Below are positions 6,332 through 14,870 of a DNA stretch of 18,982 nt, in pieces. Position 1 is the stretch's first letter. Every line of letters begins with the position of its first letter. This DNA is from GCA-2862585 sp036340235 (GTDB lineage: Bacteria; Bacteroidota; Bacteroidia; Flavobacteriales; UBA7312). The DNA is taken from positions 1 through 18,982 of the forward strand of contig JAYYZE010000020.1 in NCBI GenBank assembly GCA_036340235.1, written 5' to 3'. A model generated the notes under the pieces. It did no database searches, had not been told where the DNA came from, and worked only from the letters and a program-made list of their open reading frames with translations. Made by a program: the position numbers and the translations under genes.

Positions 6332-8818
6332 ATGAAAATAGTCAAGCGAATTATCATTGCATTAATACTTGTTGTCTTTCTAGCTTTTGGGACTGTGGTT
6401 ACCCTCATATATTTAAGGCAAGACGATATCGAACAAAGAGTCATCAGTGAATTAAATTTACAATTAAAATCAGAAATTTTAATTGAAGATGTGACCATTT
6501 CGGCCATCAAGAGCTTTCCATTTGTAAGCATAAGTCTAGACAATCTAACCATATTCGATGCTTTCCAAACGGATACCCTTTGTCAGCTCGATCAACTAAG
6601 CGTTAACTTTAACGCCCTTGACTTATACCATCAAAATTACATTATTCAAAATTTAAGCCTCAAAAACGGAAAAATCACCGTTTTTTTTGAAGACAACATA
6701 GCCAACTATGAAATTTGGTATTCAGACACAACGACCGGCCAAAATAGTGACCTTGACCTTGGTCTAGAAAGTATCATTTTAGAAAATGTTCAAATAGAAT
6801 ACCGCAACAGAGACATGTTATCTTTGATTACATCACACAAGAGCGAGATAAAGCTTGATATTTCTGGTGAAAACATTAATTTAGACCTCAAAGGCCAGTT
6901 TACTAACAACACTTTTGTTTTTGACAACACCAACTTTTTAAGCAATCAACCCATAGATTTAGATGCCGAAATTTCAATAGATAGCAAGGCCTTAAGTCTA
7001 AATTCAAACGTGCTGCTAGCACAATTACCACTTGATATTGCCCTCAGCAATAACAAACAGTCAACTCAGGTTTCTGTTACGACACCAAAAACAGACCTAA
7101 CAACAATTTTAGGATTAGTACCAAAAAAATACCTTAGCAACCTGCCCTATGAATTTAGTGGCAATACCCAATTGAATGTGCTTATACTAAGTGACCAATT
7201 GCCAATGCCGAAAGTAAATGTTGACTTCACTTACAACAATGGAATTGTCAAAAGCAACGATTTTCCTTTTGAAATCAACAATATTAATCTTACGGGAAGT
7301 TATACCAATGGCGACAAACGAAACAATGGCAGTGCCAAGATTTTATTTAATGACATAAATTGCCTAATCAATGACGAAACGATAGTAGGAAGAGCTAGCA
7401 TTGTTGACATTGACAATCCCAAAATCAATACAACCATTAACACTCAGCTACAGTTATCAGATTTAGATTCCTATGGTTATAAAATCCCTTTTGACTTCCT
7501 TTCGGGCAAAGCAGAAATTGACCTTACCTATAATGGACATATAGGCCTGAAAAACAAAATAGATTACGACCTAGCTATGGCTGATAAATCTGGAACAATT
7601 AAGGTTGAAAATATGACTCTTCAAATGGACAGCGCAAGCCCTTCTCTGTCCAAAACCAACCTACAATTAAAGGTCACAAACGACCAGTTTGACATTCAAC
7701 ACCTAGACGGATACTTACAAGAAAATAACGACTTTCAATTCCTTGGCGCACTAGACAATGTCTTTTCCCACTTTCTTTTAAAAAATGCCCCTCTAAAAGT
7801 GGCTGGTAATCTGACATCTAATTCCATCAACGTAGATGATTTTGTTTTAGAAGTCGACACTAACACACAAAGTCAAGAACAAACTAAAATGGAGGCCATT
7901 CGCTTTCCTGAAGATATCGTTGCTAACATTAACTTCACTTTAAAAGATTTTATCTGCGACAGAATACATTTAAGAAATTTAGCTAGCAGCATAAGCTACA
8001 AAGACAAGACCCTGCGTGCCAAGGGTATTGAATTAGAGACAATGTCAGGAAAGATCACTTCTGATATCAGACTCAAACAGCTTCGAAGTGGAAAATTACG
8101 GCTAATATCAACTACCGGTTTGGACAACATCAACGTTCGGCAGTTATTCTACGAGTTCAGAAATTTTGGACAAGAGACCATGCGACATAAACACCTAAAA
8201 GGGTCGATTACATCTGAAATATATTTAAGAAATGAGTGGGATAAATTCTTTAACCCCATTGATGGGCATTTATACTCATTTATTGACGTTACCATTAGCA
8301 ATGGAGAATTATTAGAGTTTGAACCCATGATGCTTATGTCGGACTATATTAGTGTGGAAGAACTAAAGAGAATAAAATTTTCAACTCTAGAAAACCAAAT
8401 CGAAATAAAAAATAATATTGTCGATATCCCATTTATGGAAATTAATTCTTCTGCCACTGACATTGCTTGTGCTGGCACTTATTCTTTTGATGGAAAAATG
8501 GATTTTGATATTAAGGTATTGCTAAATGAAATTTTGGGCAATAAGTTTAGACGAAAAAACAAAAAAAAGGTGTCCGAATTCGAAATAATAGAAGAGAGTA
8601 ATTCAAAAGGCATGGCTCTTTTCTTAAAAATGGAGGGAACTTCCGATGACCCTATTGTATCGCCAAACACCTTTAAACTTAAAGAATCCTTGAATAAAGA
8701 ATTTAAAAACGAAAAGCGAAAACTGAAAGACATTATAAAAAATGAGTTTGACAATAATGAAGATAGTCAACTTATTGATAATCCCGACTACAATAAAATT
8801 ATTGAATGGGAGGAATAA
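6332..8818 (+). CDS. AsmA-like envelope protein
   Basis: Large 828-residue protein with one N-terminal membrane helix at residues 7-28, after the basic MKIVKR. The rest is a long, repetitive beta-rich region with frequent Asn, Asp, Leu and Ile. It opens with the AsmA/TamB-like pattern (IEDVTISAIKSFPFVSISLDNLTI, split across about 50-74) and closes with the AsmA C-terminal region at about 620-770 (LKGSITSEIYL, DGHLYSFIDVTISNGEL, MALFLKMEGTSDDP). Proteins of this family sit in the inner membrane, face the periplasm and are thought to act as bridge-like lipid carriers or to influence outer-membrane assembly; this is family knowledge. A basic and acidic helical tail follows at about 780-828. Its last 13 bases overlap the start of the histidine kinase, so the two are probably one transcript. 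The lipid cargo is unknown. Confidence 0.82.
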   Translation: MKIVKRIIIALILVVFLAFGTVVTLIYLRQDDIEQRVISELNLQLKSEILIEDVTISAIKSFPFVSISLDNLTIFDAFQTDTLCQLDQLSVNFNALDLYHQNYIIQNLSLKNGKITVFFEDNIANYEIWYSDTTTGQNSDLDLGLESIILENVQIEYRNRDMLSLITSHKSEIKLDISGENINLDLKGQFTNNTFVFDNTNFLSNQPIDLDAEISIDSKALSLNSNVLLAQLPLDIALSNNKQSTQVSVTTPKTDLTTILGLVPKKYLSNLPYEFSGNTQLNVLILSDQLPMPKVNVDFTYNNGIVKSNDFPFEINNINLTGSYTNGDKRNNGSAKILFNDINCLINDETIVGRASIVDIDNPKINTTINTQLQLSDLDSYGYKIPFDFLSGKAEIDLTYNGHIGLKNKIDYDLAMADKSGTIKVENMTLQMDSASPSLSKTNLQLKVTNDQFDIQHLDGYLQENNDFQFLGALDNVFSHFLLKNAPLKVAGNLTSNSINVDDFVLEVDTNTQSQEQTKMEAIRFPEDIVANINFTLKDFICDRIHLRNLASSISYKDKTLRAKGIELETMSGKITSDIRLKQLRSGKLRLISTTGLDNINVRQLFYEFRNFGQETMRHKHLKGSITSEIYLRNEWDKFFNPIDGHLYSFIDVTISNGELLEFEPMMLMSDYISVEELKRIKFSTLENQIEIKNNIVDIPFMEINSSATDIACAGTYSFDGKMDFDIKVLLNEILGNKFRRKNKKKVSEFEIIEESNSKGMALFLKMEGTSDDPIVSPNTFKLKESLNKEFKNEKRKLKDIIKNEFDNNEDSQLIDNPDYNKIIEWEE

Positions 8819-9975
8819 GTTTATATAACAGAAAAAAGAACTGGAAAATTTTTCTTGTTTCATGTGCTAGTATTTTATGCGTAGCCTCATTGAGTTACAC
8901 TAACAGACTCGTCACTCAACTTGACATCCAAGAGCGCGAAAAAATAGAATTATGGGCTGAAGCCACTCAACAATTGGTTAACTCAGGCATGGGGCCTACC
9001 AACAATATACTGGCTAGTAGAATTATACAAGAAAATACCACTATTCCCATAATTTTAACCAACGAGGTGGGTGATATTATTGGGGACAGAAACCTAAAAC
9101 AAAAAAACAAGAACAGGGATGCTTATTTGAAAAAGCAATTGGCTTTAATGAGCCAGCAACACGAGCCCATCAAAATTGAAGCCAGACTTAACGGCCAAGT
9201 AATCCTAACTCAATATTTATACTACAAAGACTCGTTTATCCTCACACAATTACGTTACTACCCCCTAGTTCAATGGGTAGTCATATTTTTATTTATTTCC
9301 TTTTCGTACCTCACATTTAGTCGATCAAGAAAGTCAGAACAGAACCTTGTATGGGCAGGTATGGCCAAAGAAACAGCCCACCAAATAGGAACCCCACTTT
9401 CCTCGCTAATGGCATGGGTAGAAATACTGAAACACAAAGAAGGTATGAAACAAATCAGCCACGAAATCAATAAAGATGTACTTCGCCTACAAACCATTAC
9501 CGAACGATTTTCAAAAGTTGGCTCTAAACCAAAGCTTGCCAAAGAAAATGTTTTCGAAATATTACGAAAAACAGTGGATTATTTACAAGATCGACTTTCC
9601 AAAAATGTGATCATTTCCGTAAATAATCAATGCAATGATGCCACAGCACCAATTAATCATGTGCTGTTTGAGTGGGTAGTAGAAAATATTTGCAAAAACG
9701 CAGCGGATGCTATGAATGGCAAAGGTCATATCGAAATTACTATTCAATCAAAAGCTGATTTTTTAATAATTGAAATACAAGATAGTGGCAAAGGCATCTC
9801 TAAAAATAACTATAAACGAATTTTCGACCCTGGCTTCACTACCAAACAAAGAGGTTGGGGGCTCGGCCTTTCATTGTCTAAACGAATTATAGAGGATTAT
9901 CACCTAGGCAAATTATTTGTAAAATCGTCAAGTATACAAGGCAGCACATTTTGTATTTCACTGCATAGGCGTTAA
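8806..9975 (+). CDS. Orphan sensor histidine kinase, HQIGTPL type
   Basis: A 389-residue membrane kinase. The first helix is at about 13-31, a periplasmic sensor region of about 115 residues follows, and the second helix is at about 153-171. The phosphoacceptor region holds His192 in KETAHQIGTPLSSL. The ATPase domain has the N box ENICKNAADAM (Asn298), the G1 box DSGKGIS (326-332), the F-region IFDPGFTTKQ and the G2 box GWGLGLSLSK. All ATP-binding motifs look intact. The residue after His192 is Gln, not the usual Glu or Asp; from memory this variant is recurrent in Bacteroidota kinases of this type. No response regulator is present nearby, so its partner must be encoded elsewhere. The start overlaps the asmA-like gene by 13 bases, suggesting coupling and perhaps an envelope-stress role (inference). 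The stop overlaps the stop of the convergent msrBA. Confidence 0.88.
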   Translation: MGGISLYNRKKNWKIFLVSCASILCVASLSYTNRLVTQLDIQEREKIELWAEATQQLVNSGMGPTNNILASRIIQENTTIPIILTNEVGDIIGDRNLKQKNKNRDAYLKKQLALMSQQHEPIKIEARLNGQVILTQYLYYKDSFILTQLRYYPLVQWVVIFLFISFSYLTFSRSRKSEQNLVWAGMAKETAHQIGTPLSSLMAWVEILKHKEGMKQISHEINKDVLRLQTITERFSKVGSKPKLAKENVFEILRKTVDYLQDRLSKNVIISVNNQCNDATAPINHVLFEWVVENICKNAADAMNGKGHIEITIQSKADFLIIEIQDSGKGISKNNYKRIFDPGFTTKQRGWGLGLSLSKRIIEDYHLGKLFVKSSSIQGSTFCISLHRR

Positions 9976-10880
9976 AAATGGCAGCTACCCTGGCCTCGCT
10001 TATGTAAATACTCTTGATGATATTCTTCTGCTCTGTAGAATGTGTCTGCTGGCACAATCTCAGTTACAATGGGCGAAGAATAAGTGTTTGATTTATTCAA
10101 TCTATCTTTTGTTTGCAGAGCAATTTGTTGTTGTTCTTTATCGTGATAAAATACTGCCGAACGGTATTGGGAGCCAATATCTGGGCCTTGCTTATTCAAA
10201 GTCGTTGGATTATGGTTTTCCCAAAAAATAGCTATCAAATCTTCATAAGAAACTTGACTAGGATCATATATGACTTCTACAGCTTCAGCATGATTGGTGT
10301 TTTCATTACATACCTCTTTATAAGTCGGCTTTATTGTGTTTCCACCAATATAGCCAACATCCGTTGAGTAAACGCCTTTCAAGGTTCTAAAAAATTCTTC
10401 AACACCCCAAAAACAGCCTGCGGCAAAGGTGGCCTTCTTCAAGGAATCGTTCGAAACAAAACGCACACTTATACTATTGACACAGTGACGAGTGTTTTCA
10501 GTAGTTAGCTGCTCGCCTACGAAAACATGACCAAGGTGACCATCACATCGTGCACACGTAATTTCTGTACGCTCATAACCAAGTTCAAAGTCTGAATAGG
10601 TATTTATAGCTCCTTGTCTAACCTTATCAAATGATGGCCAGCCACAACCCGCATCAAATTTGTCTGACGAATCGTACAAGGGGTTACCACACGCCTTGCA
10701 TACAAACACTCCAGCTTGAAAAAAATCATCATACTCTCCAGTAAAAGGAGCCTCAGTACCCTTATCAACAATAACTCTTTTTTCTTCTTCTGTCAGATTT
10801 TCAAAGTAGGAATGATTCATTGATTTGTTGGTTTTAGTTTGACATGATAGTAATAACGGAATAGTAAAACAAAAATACAT
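9972..10880 (-). CDS. msrBA: MsrB-MsrA fusion methionine sulfoxide reductase, probable lipoprotein
   Basis: A bifunctional repair enzyme that reduces both stereoisomers of methionine sulfoxide. Numbered from the ATG at 10880 it has 302 residues. MsrB is first (about 25-142), with zinc cysteines 61, 64, 109 and 112, GCGWPSF with Cys79, and the catalytic Cys133 in RHCVNSISVRF. MsrA follows (about 150-302), with catalytic Cys156 in GCFWGVEEFF, GPDIGSQYRS at 232-241, and a late Cys300 that may resolve the disulfide. This is the reverse of the MsrA-MsrB order in Neisseria PilB. LLLSC at 9-13 resembles a lipobox, so it may be an envelope lipoprotein. The N-terminus is unsure: from 10880 the signal has no basic residue, whereas an ATG at 10958 would supply two lysines but would overlap the divergent hemW by 21 bases. 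A cytoplasmic start at 10820 is also possible. Confidence 0.9.
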   Translation of the reverse strand: MYFCFTIPLLLSCQTKTNKSMNHSYFENLTEEEKRVIVDKGTEAPFTGEYDDFFQAGVFVCKACGNPLYDSSDKFDAGCGWPSFDKVRQGAINTYSDFELGYERTEITCARCDGHLGHVFVGEQLTTENTRHCVNSISVRFVSNDSLKKATFAAGCFWGVEEFFRTLKGVYSTDVGYIGGNTIKPTYKEVCNENTNHAEAVEVIYDPSQVSYEDLIAIFWENHNPTTLNKQGPDIGSQYRSAVFYHDKEQQQIALQTKDRLNKSNTYSSPIVTEIVPADTFYRAEEYHQEYLHKRGQGSCHF

Positions 10881-10925
10881 CAATAAAGAATATATACATT
10901 GCAGACTTTTAGTAAAATTCTTGAC

Positions 10926-10933
10926 TAAATTTG
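10926..10933 (+). promoter_or_regulatory. Candidate -7 promoter box for hemW
   Basis: TAAATTTG matches TAnnTTTG exactly and ends only 4 bases before the hemW ATG at 10938. Transcription from this box would begin at or beside the start codon, giving a leaderless or nearly leaderless message. The upstream sequence is T-rich at about 10907-10910, but no exact TTTG -33 element is seen. It lies in the 57-base gap between msrBA and hemW. Confidence 0.45.
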
Positions 10934-10937
10934 TAGT

Positions 10938-12068
10938 ATGGGGGGTATCTACATTCATGTGCCGTTTTGTAAACAACAATGCCATTACTGCGATTTTCAT
11001 TTTTCAACTTCTCTTAAAAACAAAAACGCACTGCTAGTGGCTTTAGTGTCCGAAATACGCCTAAGAAAATCATTTTTTGACAATACAAAGATACACACTA
11101 TTTATTTGGGTGGTGGCACTCCCTCTTTACTATCGGCGGACGAAGTAAATAAACTATACTATCACCTAAACGCCAATTTTGATTTGTCCGAAGTGGTTGA
11201 AATGACCATTGAAGCAAATCCGGATGACTTAACTGAAAAAAAAATAAAGTCATACAAGAACACTCCCATCAATCGATTTAGTATTGGGGTTCAATCTTTT
11301 CACAACAAAGACTTAAGATACATGAACAGAGCCCATGATGCCAGTCAAGCTGAGAGCTGTATCAAAGCTATTCAAAATGCTGGGTGGGATAATATTTCAA
11401 TAGATCTTATATACGGACTACCAACTCTACCCAACGATAAGTGGCTAGAGAATCTAGTCCAAGTAGTTGAACTTGGCATTCCACACCTTTCGGCCTATGC
11501 CTTAACAGTAGAAGATAAAACCCCTTTGCACTACGCCATCAAAACAGGACAACAAGCCCCACTCGACGAGAAAAGATGTAATCAGCAATTTCAAACCCTA
11601 ATGAACTTTTTACCAAATAGAGGGTGGAAACAATACGAATTGTCTAATTTTTCAAAACCTCGCTTCGAGTCAAAACACAACAGTAGTTATTGGCAACAAA
11701 AGACGTATTTGGGCCTTGGACCCTCTGCCCATTCATTTGATGGAAAAAGTCGAATGTGGAATATTGCTAACAATGTGAAGTACATCCAAAGTATAAATAA
11801 AGATCAATTAAATTTTAAACAAGAATATTTAAGCGAGACAGACCACTACAATGAATACGTGCTTACCTCACTCAGAACCCATGGTGGCGCCGATTTTAAC
11901 TATTTAAAAACGCATTTTTCGAGCTTTTTTTGCGATTTATTTCTAAAAAACATTGAAAAATGGATAAAAAACAATAAAATTGAACAAAAAAACAATTATT
12001 ATATTTTGACAGAGGAAGGTAAGTTGTTGGCCGACTTAGTCACTTCCGATGTTTTTTTTGTTAGCTGA
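10938..12068 (+). CDS. hemW: Radical SAM heme chaperone HemW
   Basis: HemW binds heme and a 4Fe-4S cluster and is thought to deliver heme to cytoplasmic or membrane hemoproteins. It resembles the coproporphyrinogen oxidase HemN but does not carry out that reaction. The 376-residue length fits HemW. The start MGGIYIHVPFC is the standard one for the family. The cluster cysteines are Cys11, Cys15 and Cys18 in CKQQCHYCDF. The SAM-binding motif LGGGTPS, then SIGVQSF, ISIDLIYGLP and the HemW-type HNSSYW followed by GLGPSAHSF are all present. It is the first gene of a probable three-gene operon with the cyclase-family and YjbR genes; I recall this grouping from other Flavobacteriia but cannot check it here. 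Confidence 0.92.
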   Translation: MGGIYIHVPFCKQQCHYCDFHFSTSLKNKNALLVALVSEIRLRKSFFDNTKIHTIYLGGGTPSLLSADEVNKLYYHLNANFDLSEVVEMTIEANPDDLTEKKIKSYKNTPINRFSIGVQSFHNKDLRYMNRAHDASQAESCIKAIQNAGWDNISIDLIYGLPTLPNDKWLENLVQVVELGIPHLSAYALTVEDKTPLHYAIKTGQQAPLDEKRCNQQFQTLMNFLPNRGWKQYELSNFSKPRFESKHNSSYWQQKTYLGLGPSAHSFDGKSRMWNIANNVKYIQSINKDQLNFKQEYLSETDHYNEYVLTSLRTHGGADFNYLKTHFSSFFCDLFLKNIEKWIKNNKIEQKNNYYILTEEGKLLADLVTSDVFFVS

Positions 12069-12111
12069 TGTCAATTGAATTCATTTTTTAACGATTAAGC
12101 CGTTTTAGTCA

Positions 12112-12855
12112 ATGATTGCATTAATACAACTACCACACAAAGAAATTAAGGTTAACCTTTCAAAACCCATTGACATCTCCATACCTCTCAAAGATGGTGA
12201 CAACAACCCTAGTGCTTGGTACGTTCCTCCTGTTAGAATGGAAGCGGTGAAAATAGGAAGTTGGGTGGGTAATGTCAAGGAAGGTGGAAGCGTGAATTTC
12301 TACAATATCTTTTTTAATCCCCATGGTCACGGCACTCACACAGAATGTGTGGGGCATATTTCAAAAGAGAAAGAGTCCGTCAATGAAGCGATAAAAACAT
12401 TCTATTTTTTCGCTCAACTAATTAGTGTTAAACCAAACCAACAAGGAAACGATATGGTCATCGAAAAGGAAAGCCTTGAGACAAACTTCCAGCAGGGAAC
12501 AGAGGCCGTTATTATTCGTACTTTGCCCAACGACACCAGTAAACTATTAAGACAATACTCAAACACCAATCCTCCATATTTGTCATCACAAGCAGCCGCT
12601 TTTTTAAGAGATAAAGGGGTTAAACATCTTCTAATAGACCTTCCGTCTGTCGACAGAGAAGATGATAAGGGTCTGTTAGTCGCTCATCACGCCTTTTGGA
12701 ATTTTCCTCACAACACTCGACACGACTCTAGTATCACCGAATTGATTTTTGTGCCTGATAATGTATGTGACGGATACTACCTATTAAATCTAAATATTGC
12801 CCCATTTGATAATGACGCCGCTCCAAGCCGACCAACCTTGTATGAAATTCTATGA
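12112..12855 (+). CDS. Cyclase-family metal-dependent hydrolase (kynurenine formamidase-like)
   Basis: A 247-residue protein of the cyclase family (PF04199), whose members include kynurenine formamidase KynB. The metal site motif HGHGTHTE is at 71-78 with a further His82, matching the HxGTHxD/E...H pattern that binds zinc or manganese. The N-terminus LSKPIDISIPL is typical of a Bacteroidota subgroup. A later HHAFW segment at about 196 may add a catalytic histidine. No signal peptide is seen, so it should be cytoplasmic. The substrate is unknown: neighbours are hemW and a YjbR gene, not tryptophan catabolism genes, so a KynB role is not supported by context. It starts 43 bases after hemW, and its TGA overlaps the next ATG as ATGA. 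Confidence 0.85.
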   Translation: MIALIQLPHKEIKVNLSKPIDISIPLKDGDNNPSAWYVPPVRMEAVKIGSWVGNVKEGGSVNFYNIFFNPHGHGTHTECVGHISKEKESVNEAIKTFYFFAQLISVKPNQQGNDMVIEKESLETNFQQGTEAVIIRTLPNDTSKLLRQYSNTNPPYLSSQAAAFLRDKGVKHLLIDLPSVDREDDKGLLVAHHAFWNFPHNTRHDSSITELIFVPDNVCDGYYLLNLNIAPFDNDAAPSRPTLYEIL

Positions 12856-13217
12856 TAGACGCCCTACGAAATCACTGCCTTGCTAAAAAGTACGTTTGCG
12901 AGAGCTTTCCTTTCGATCAACATACACTAGTCTTTAAGGTGCACAATAAAATATTCGCTCTTTTTTCTTTGGAACACGACCCCCTTCGTATTAGTGTGAA
13001 GTGTCAACCCGAATACGCCATCGAGCTAAGAGAGACTTTCTGGCAAGTCAGTCCAGGATATCATTCTAACAAAAAACATTGGAACACCATTATTTTAGAT
13101 AAAATAGACAAATCACTTGTGTGTAAATGGATTGATCATTCTTATGAATTGGTGTGGAACAAACTACCCAAACGACAAACAATTAGTATAAAAAGTGATT
13201 GTAAGGAAAACGCTTAA
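12852..13217 (+). CDS. YjbR/MmcQ family protein
   Basis: A 121-residue single-domain protein of the CyaY-like fold YjbR family, often annotated as MmcQ-like DNA-binding. Landmarks are ESFPFDQHTLVFKV at 17-30, ISVKCQPEYAIELRE at about 47-61, PGYHSNKKHWNTI at 68-80, and a final IDHSYELVWNKLPK. The length and motif order are standard. DNA binding has been suggested for the family, but its role is not established. It is translationally coupled to the cyclase-family gene (ATGA overlap) and ends 35 bases inside the convergent hflX, so its last 11 codons are antisense to the end of hflX. Confidence 0.88.
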   Translation: MIDALRNHCLAKKYVCESFPFDQHTLVFKVHNKIFALFSLEHDPLRISVKCQPEYAIELRETFWQVSPGYHSNKKHWNTIILDKIDKSLVCKWIDHSYELVWNKLPKRQTISIKSDCKENA

Positions 13218-14373
13218 CATGAATGTCTTTTGCTACATCATAAAGCAACGACCTAAACTGATTGAAATTCTCTTTTTGCAAAGCCGATATAAACACGCAT
13301 ATAGAATCGTTTGCCATCCACGTTTTTTTCCATTCCTCAAGAGAAATATTAGCCTTAGTTGATGGTGTTAGATCGTCTTCGTCTTTCCTATCATAGGTGA
13401 AGGCGTCCACCTTGTTGAATACCATAATGGTGGGCTTTTCTGAAACATCAATTTCTTTCAAGGTTTTGTTTACGACCTCAATTTGGTCTTCAAAATTGGG
13501 GTGCGAAATATCTACCACATGAAGTAAAATATCAGCTTCTCGCACCTCGTCCAGTGTGGACTTGAAACTCTCCACTAACTGATGGGGCAATTTCCTTATA
13601 AAACCAACGGTGTCTGACAACAAAAAAGGTAAATTTTCGACGACCACTTTTCGAACAGTAGTGTCCAATGTAGCGAACAACTTATTCTCAGAAAATACAT
13701 CAGACTTCGACAGCTGGTTCATGATAGTTGATTTACCCACGTTGGTATAGCCAACCAAAGCGACTCTGACCAACGCTCCTCTATTACCTCTTTGAATGGC
13801 TTTTTGCTTATCAATTTTGATTAATTTTGACTTTAGTAAAGCGATTTTTTGCTGTATTATCCGGCGATCGGTTTCTATCTGAGTTTCACCAGGGCCACGC
13901 ATACCAATCCCCCCCTTTTGTCGCTCTAAATGCGTCCACATTCGCTTTAGTCGTGGAAGCATATATTGATATTGTGCTAATTCGACTTGGGTTCTTGAAT
14001 GAGCTGTACGTGCTCTGGAGGCAAAAATATCGAGAATTAATGTACTGCGATCCAGTATCTTGCAGTCAAGTTCTTTTTCTATGTTTCGTATTTGCGAAGG
14101 GCCAAGCTCATCGTCAAAAATCACCAACGATATTTCATGAGACTTAATAAACGTTTTAACTTCAAGTAGTTTCCCTCTACCAATAAATGTTTTAGGATTG
14201 GCAAATGGCAGCCTTTGCGTGAAATGCTTAATGGCTTTAGCCCCTGCAGTGTGTGCCAAAAAATCAAGTTCTTCAAGGTATTCTTTGGCTTGGTGTTCGT
14301 TTTGGTCCTCTGTTACAAGACCCACTAATACGGCTGTTTCTTGGCCTAGAACTTGTGACGTTTTATCAGCCAT
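13183..14373 (-). CDS. hflX: Ribosome-associated GTPase HflX
   Basis: HflX splits stalled or hibernating 70S ribosomes under heat and other stress. The 396-residue protein has the HflX N-terminal domain with FIGRGKL at 63-69, the family signature GGIGMRGPGETQIE at 154-167, then a coiled segment and the G domain: G1 GYTNVGKS at 208-215, G3 DTVG at 254-257, G4 NKVD at 320-323 and G5 SAL at 363-365. It ends with FPYNHFLY, a common Bacteroidota C-terminus. Its ATG directly follows the TAA of the upstream membrane protein gene (TAAATG), so the two are surely in one transcript. Its 3' end overlaps the convergent YjbR gene by 35 bases. Confidence 0.95.
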   Translation of the reverse strand: MADKTSQVLGQETAVLVGLVTEDQNEHQAKEYLEELDFLAHTAGAKAIKHFTQRLPFANPKTFIGRGKLLEVKTFIKSHEISLVIFDDELGPSQIRNIEKELDCKILDRSTLILDIFASRARTAHSRTQVELAQYQYMLPRLKRMWTHLERQKGGIGMRGPGETQIETDRRIIQQKIALLKSKLIKIDKQKAIQRGNRGALVRVALVGYTNVGKSTIMNQLSKSDVFSENKLFATLDTTVRKVVVENLPFLLSDTVGFIRKLPHQLVESFKSTLDEVREADILLHVVDISHPNFEDQIEVVNKTLKEIDVSEKPTIMVFNKVDAFTYDRKDEDDLTPSTKANISLEEWKKTWMANDSICVFISALQKENFNQFRSLLYDVAKDIHVKRFPYNHFLY

Positions 14374-14790
14374 TTACAACCAGCTAGGAGGTAAACACAA
14401 TAAAATACATATCAATGCCAAAGCAAAGAAAATGAATACCATACGATGTTGTTTAGATTCATTACTTTTTTTAGATTTAGACCGTGCAATGGTCAATAAT
14501 ACGACGGAAACAGTCATTAGAAGAGGATGTTCCAAGGCATACAGTCGAGACAATGAATCACCCATAGCGTCACCTAAGGGTTTTACATTGGGGCTAACAA
14601 AGTACAAGACCGCGCCAACCGTCCATTGAATATGAGCCAATATCATAGAAGTTAACACCAACTTGTTGGTCAAGTTATCAAAAGGACGAGAAGATAGCCA
14701 TCCTGTGAGAGATTTGATGATGACTACTGCCATTAAAAGGAATAACAAATAAGGCAGATTGGAGTGTAAATGTAATAAGCCGATGTACAT
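14374..14790 (-). CDS. Conserved four-helix membrane protein of unknown function
   Basis: A 138-residue, strongly hydrophobic protein with about four predicted membrane helices, near residues 9-30, 42-66, 86-102 and 117-134. Histidines fall at 7, 9, 53 and 88, in or near helices (GLLHLHSNLPY, ILAHIQW, ALEHPLLM). A basic loop, RSKSKKSNESKQHR, separates helices three and four. I recall similar Bacteroidota proteins being labelled 'cytochrome b' without strong evidence. The paired histidines could bind heme, but no biochemical motif proves it. It stops directly against the hflX ATG with no spacing, so it is co-transcribed with hflX. A TACCTTTG promoter box lies 16 bases before its ATG. Confidence 0.75.
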   Translation of the reverse strand: MYIGLLHLHSNLPYLLFLLMAVVIIKSLTGWLSSRPFDNLTNKLVLTSMILAHIQWTVGAVLYFVSPNVKPLGDAMGDSLSRLYALEHPLLMTVSVVLLTIARSKSKKSNESKQHRMVFIFFALALICILLCLPPSWL

Positions 14791-14806
14791 ATGTCAATAA
14801 TTTGCA

Positions 14807-14814
14807 CAAAGGTA
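14807..14814 (-). promoter_or_regulatory. Candidate -7 promoter box for the membrane protein-hflX operon
   Basis: Read on the minus strand, TACCTTTG is an exact TAnnTTTG match, 16 bases before the ATG at 14790. No clear -33 TTTG is visible at the usual spacing. It lies in the 80-base divergent gap shared with the amidohydrolase operon, which has a weaker TAAATTAG box at 14840-14847 on the plus strand. Confidence 0.5.
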
Positions 14815-14870
14815 ACGAATTTAATCCGTCAGTATTTCATAAATTAGCCATCTAATTATATTCAGTGGTT

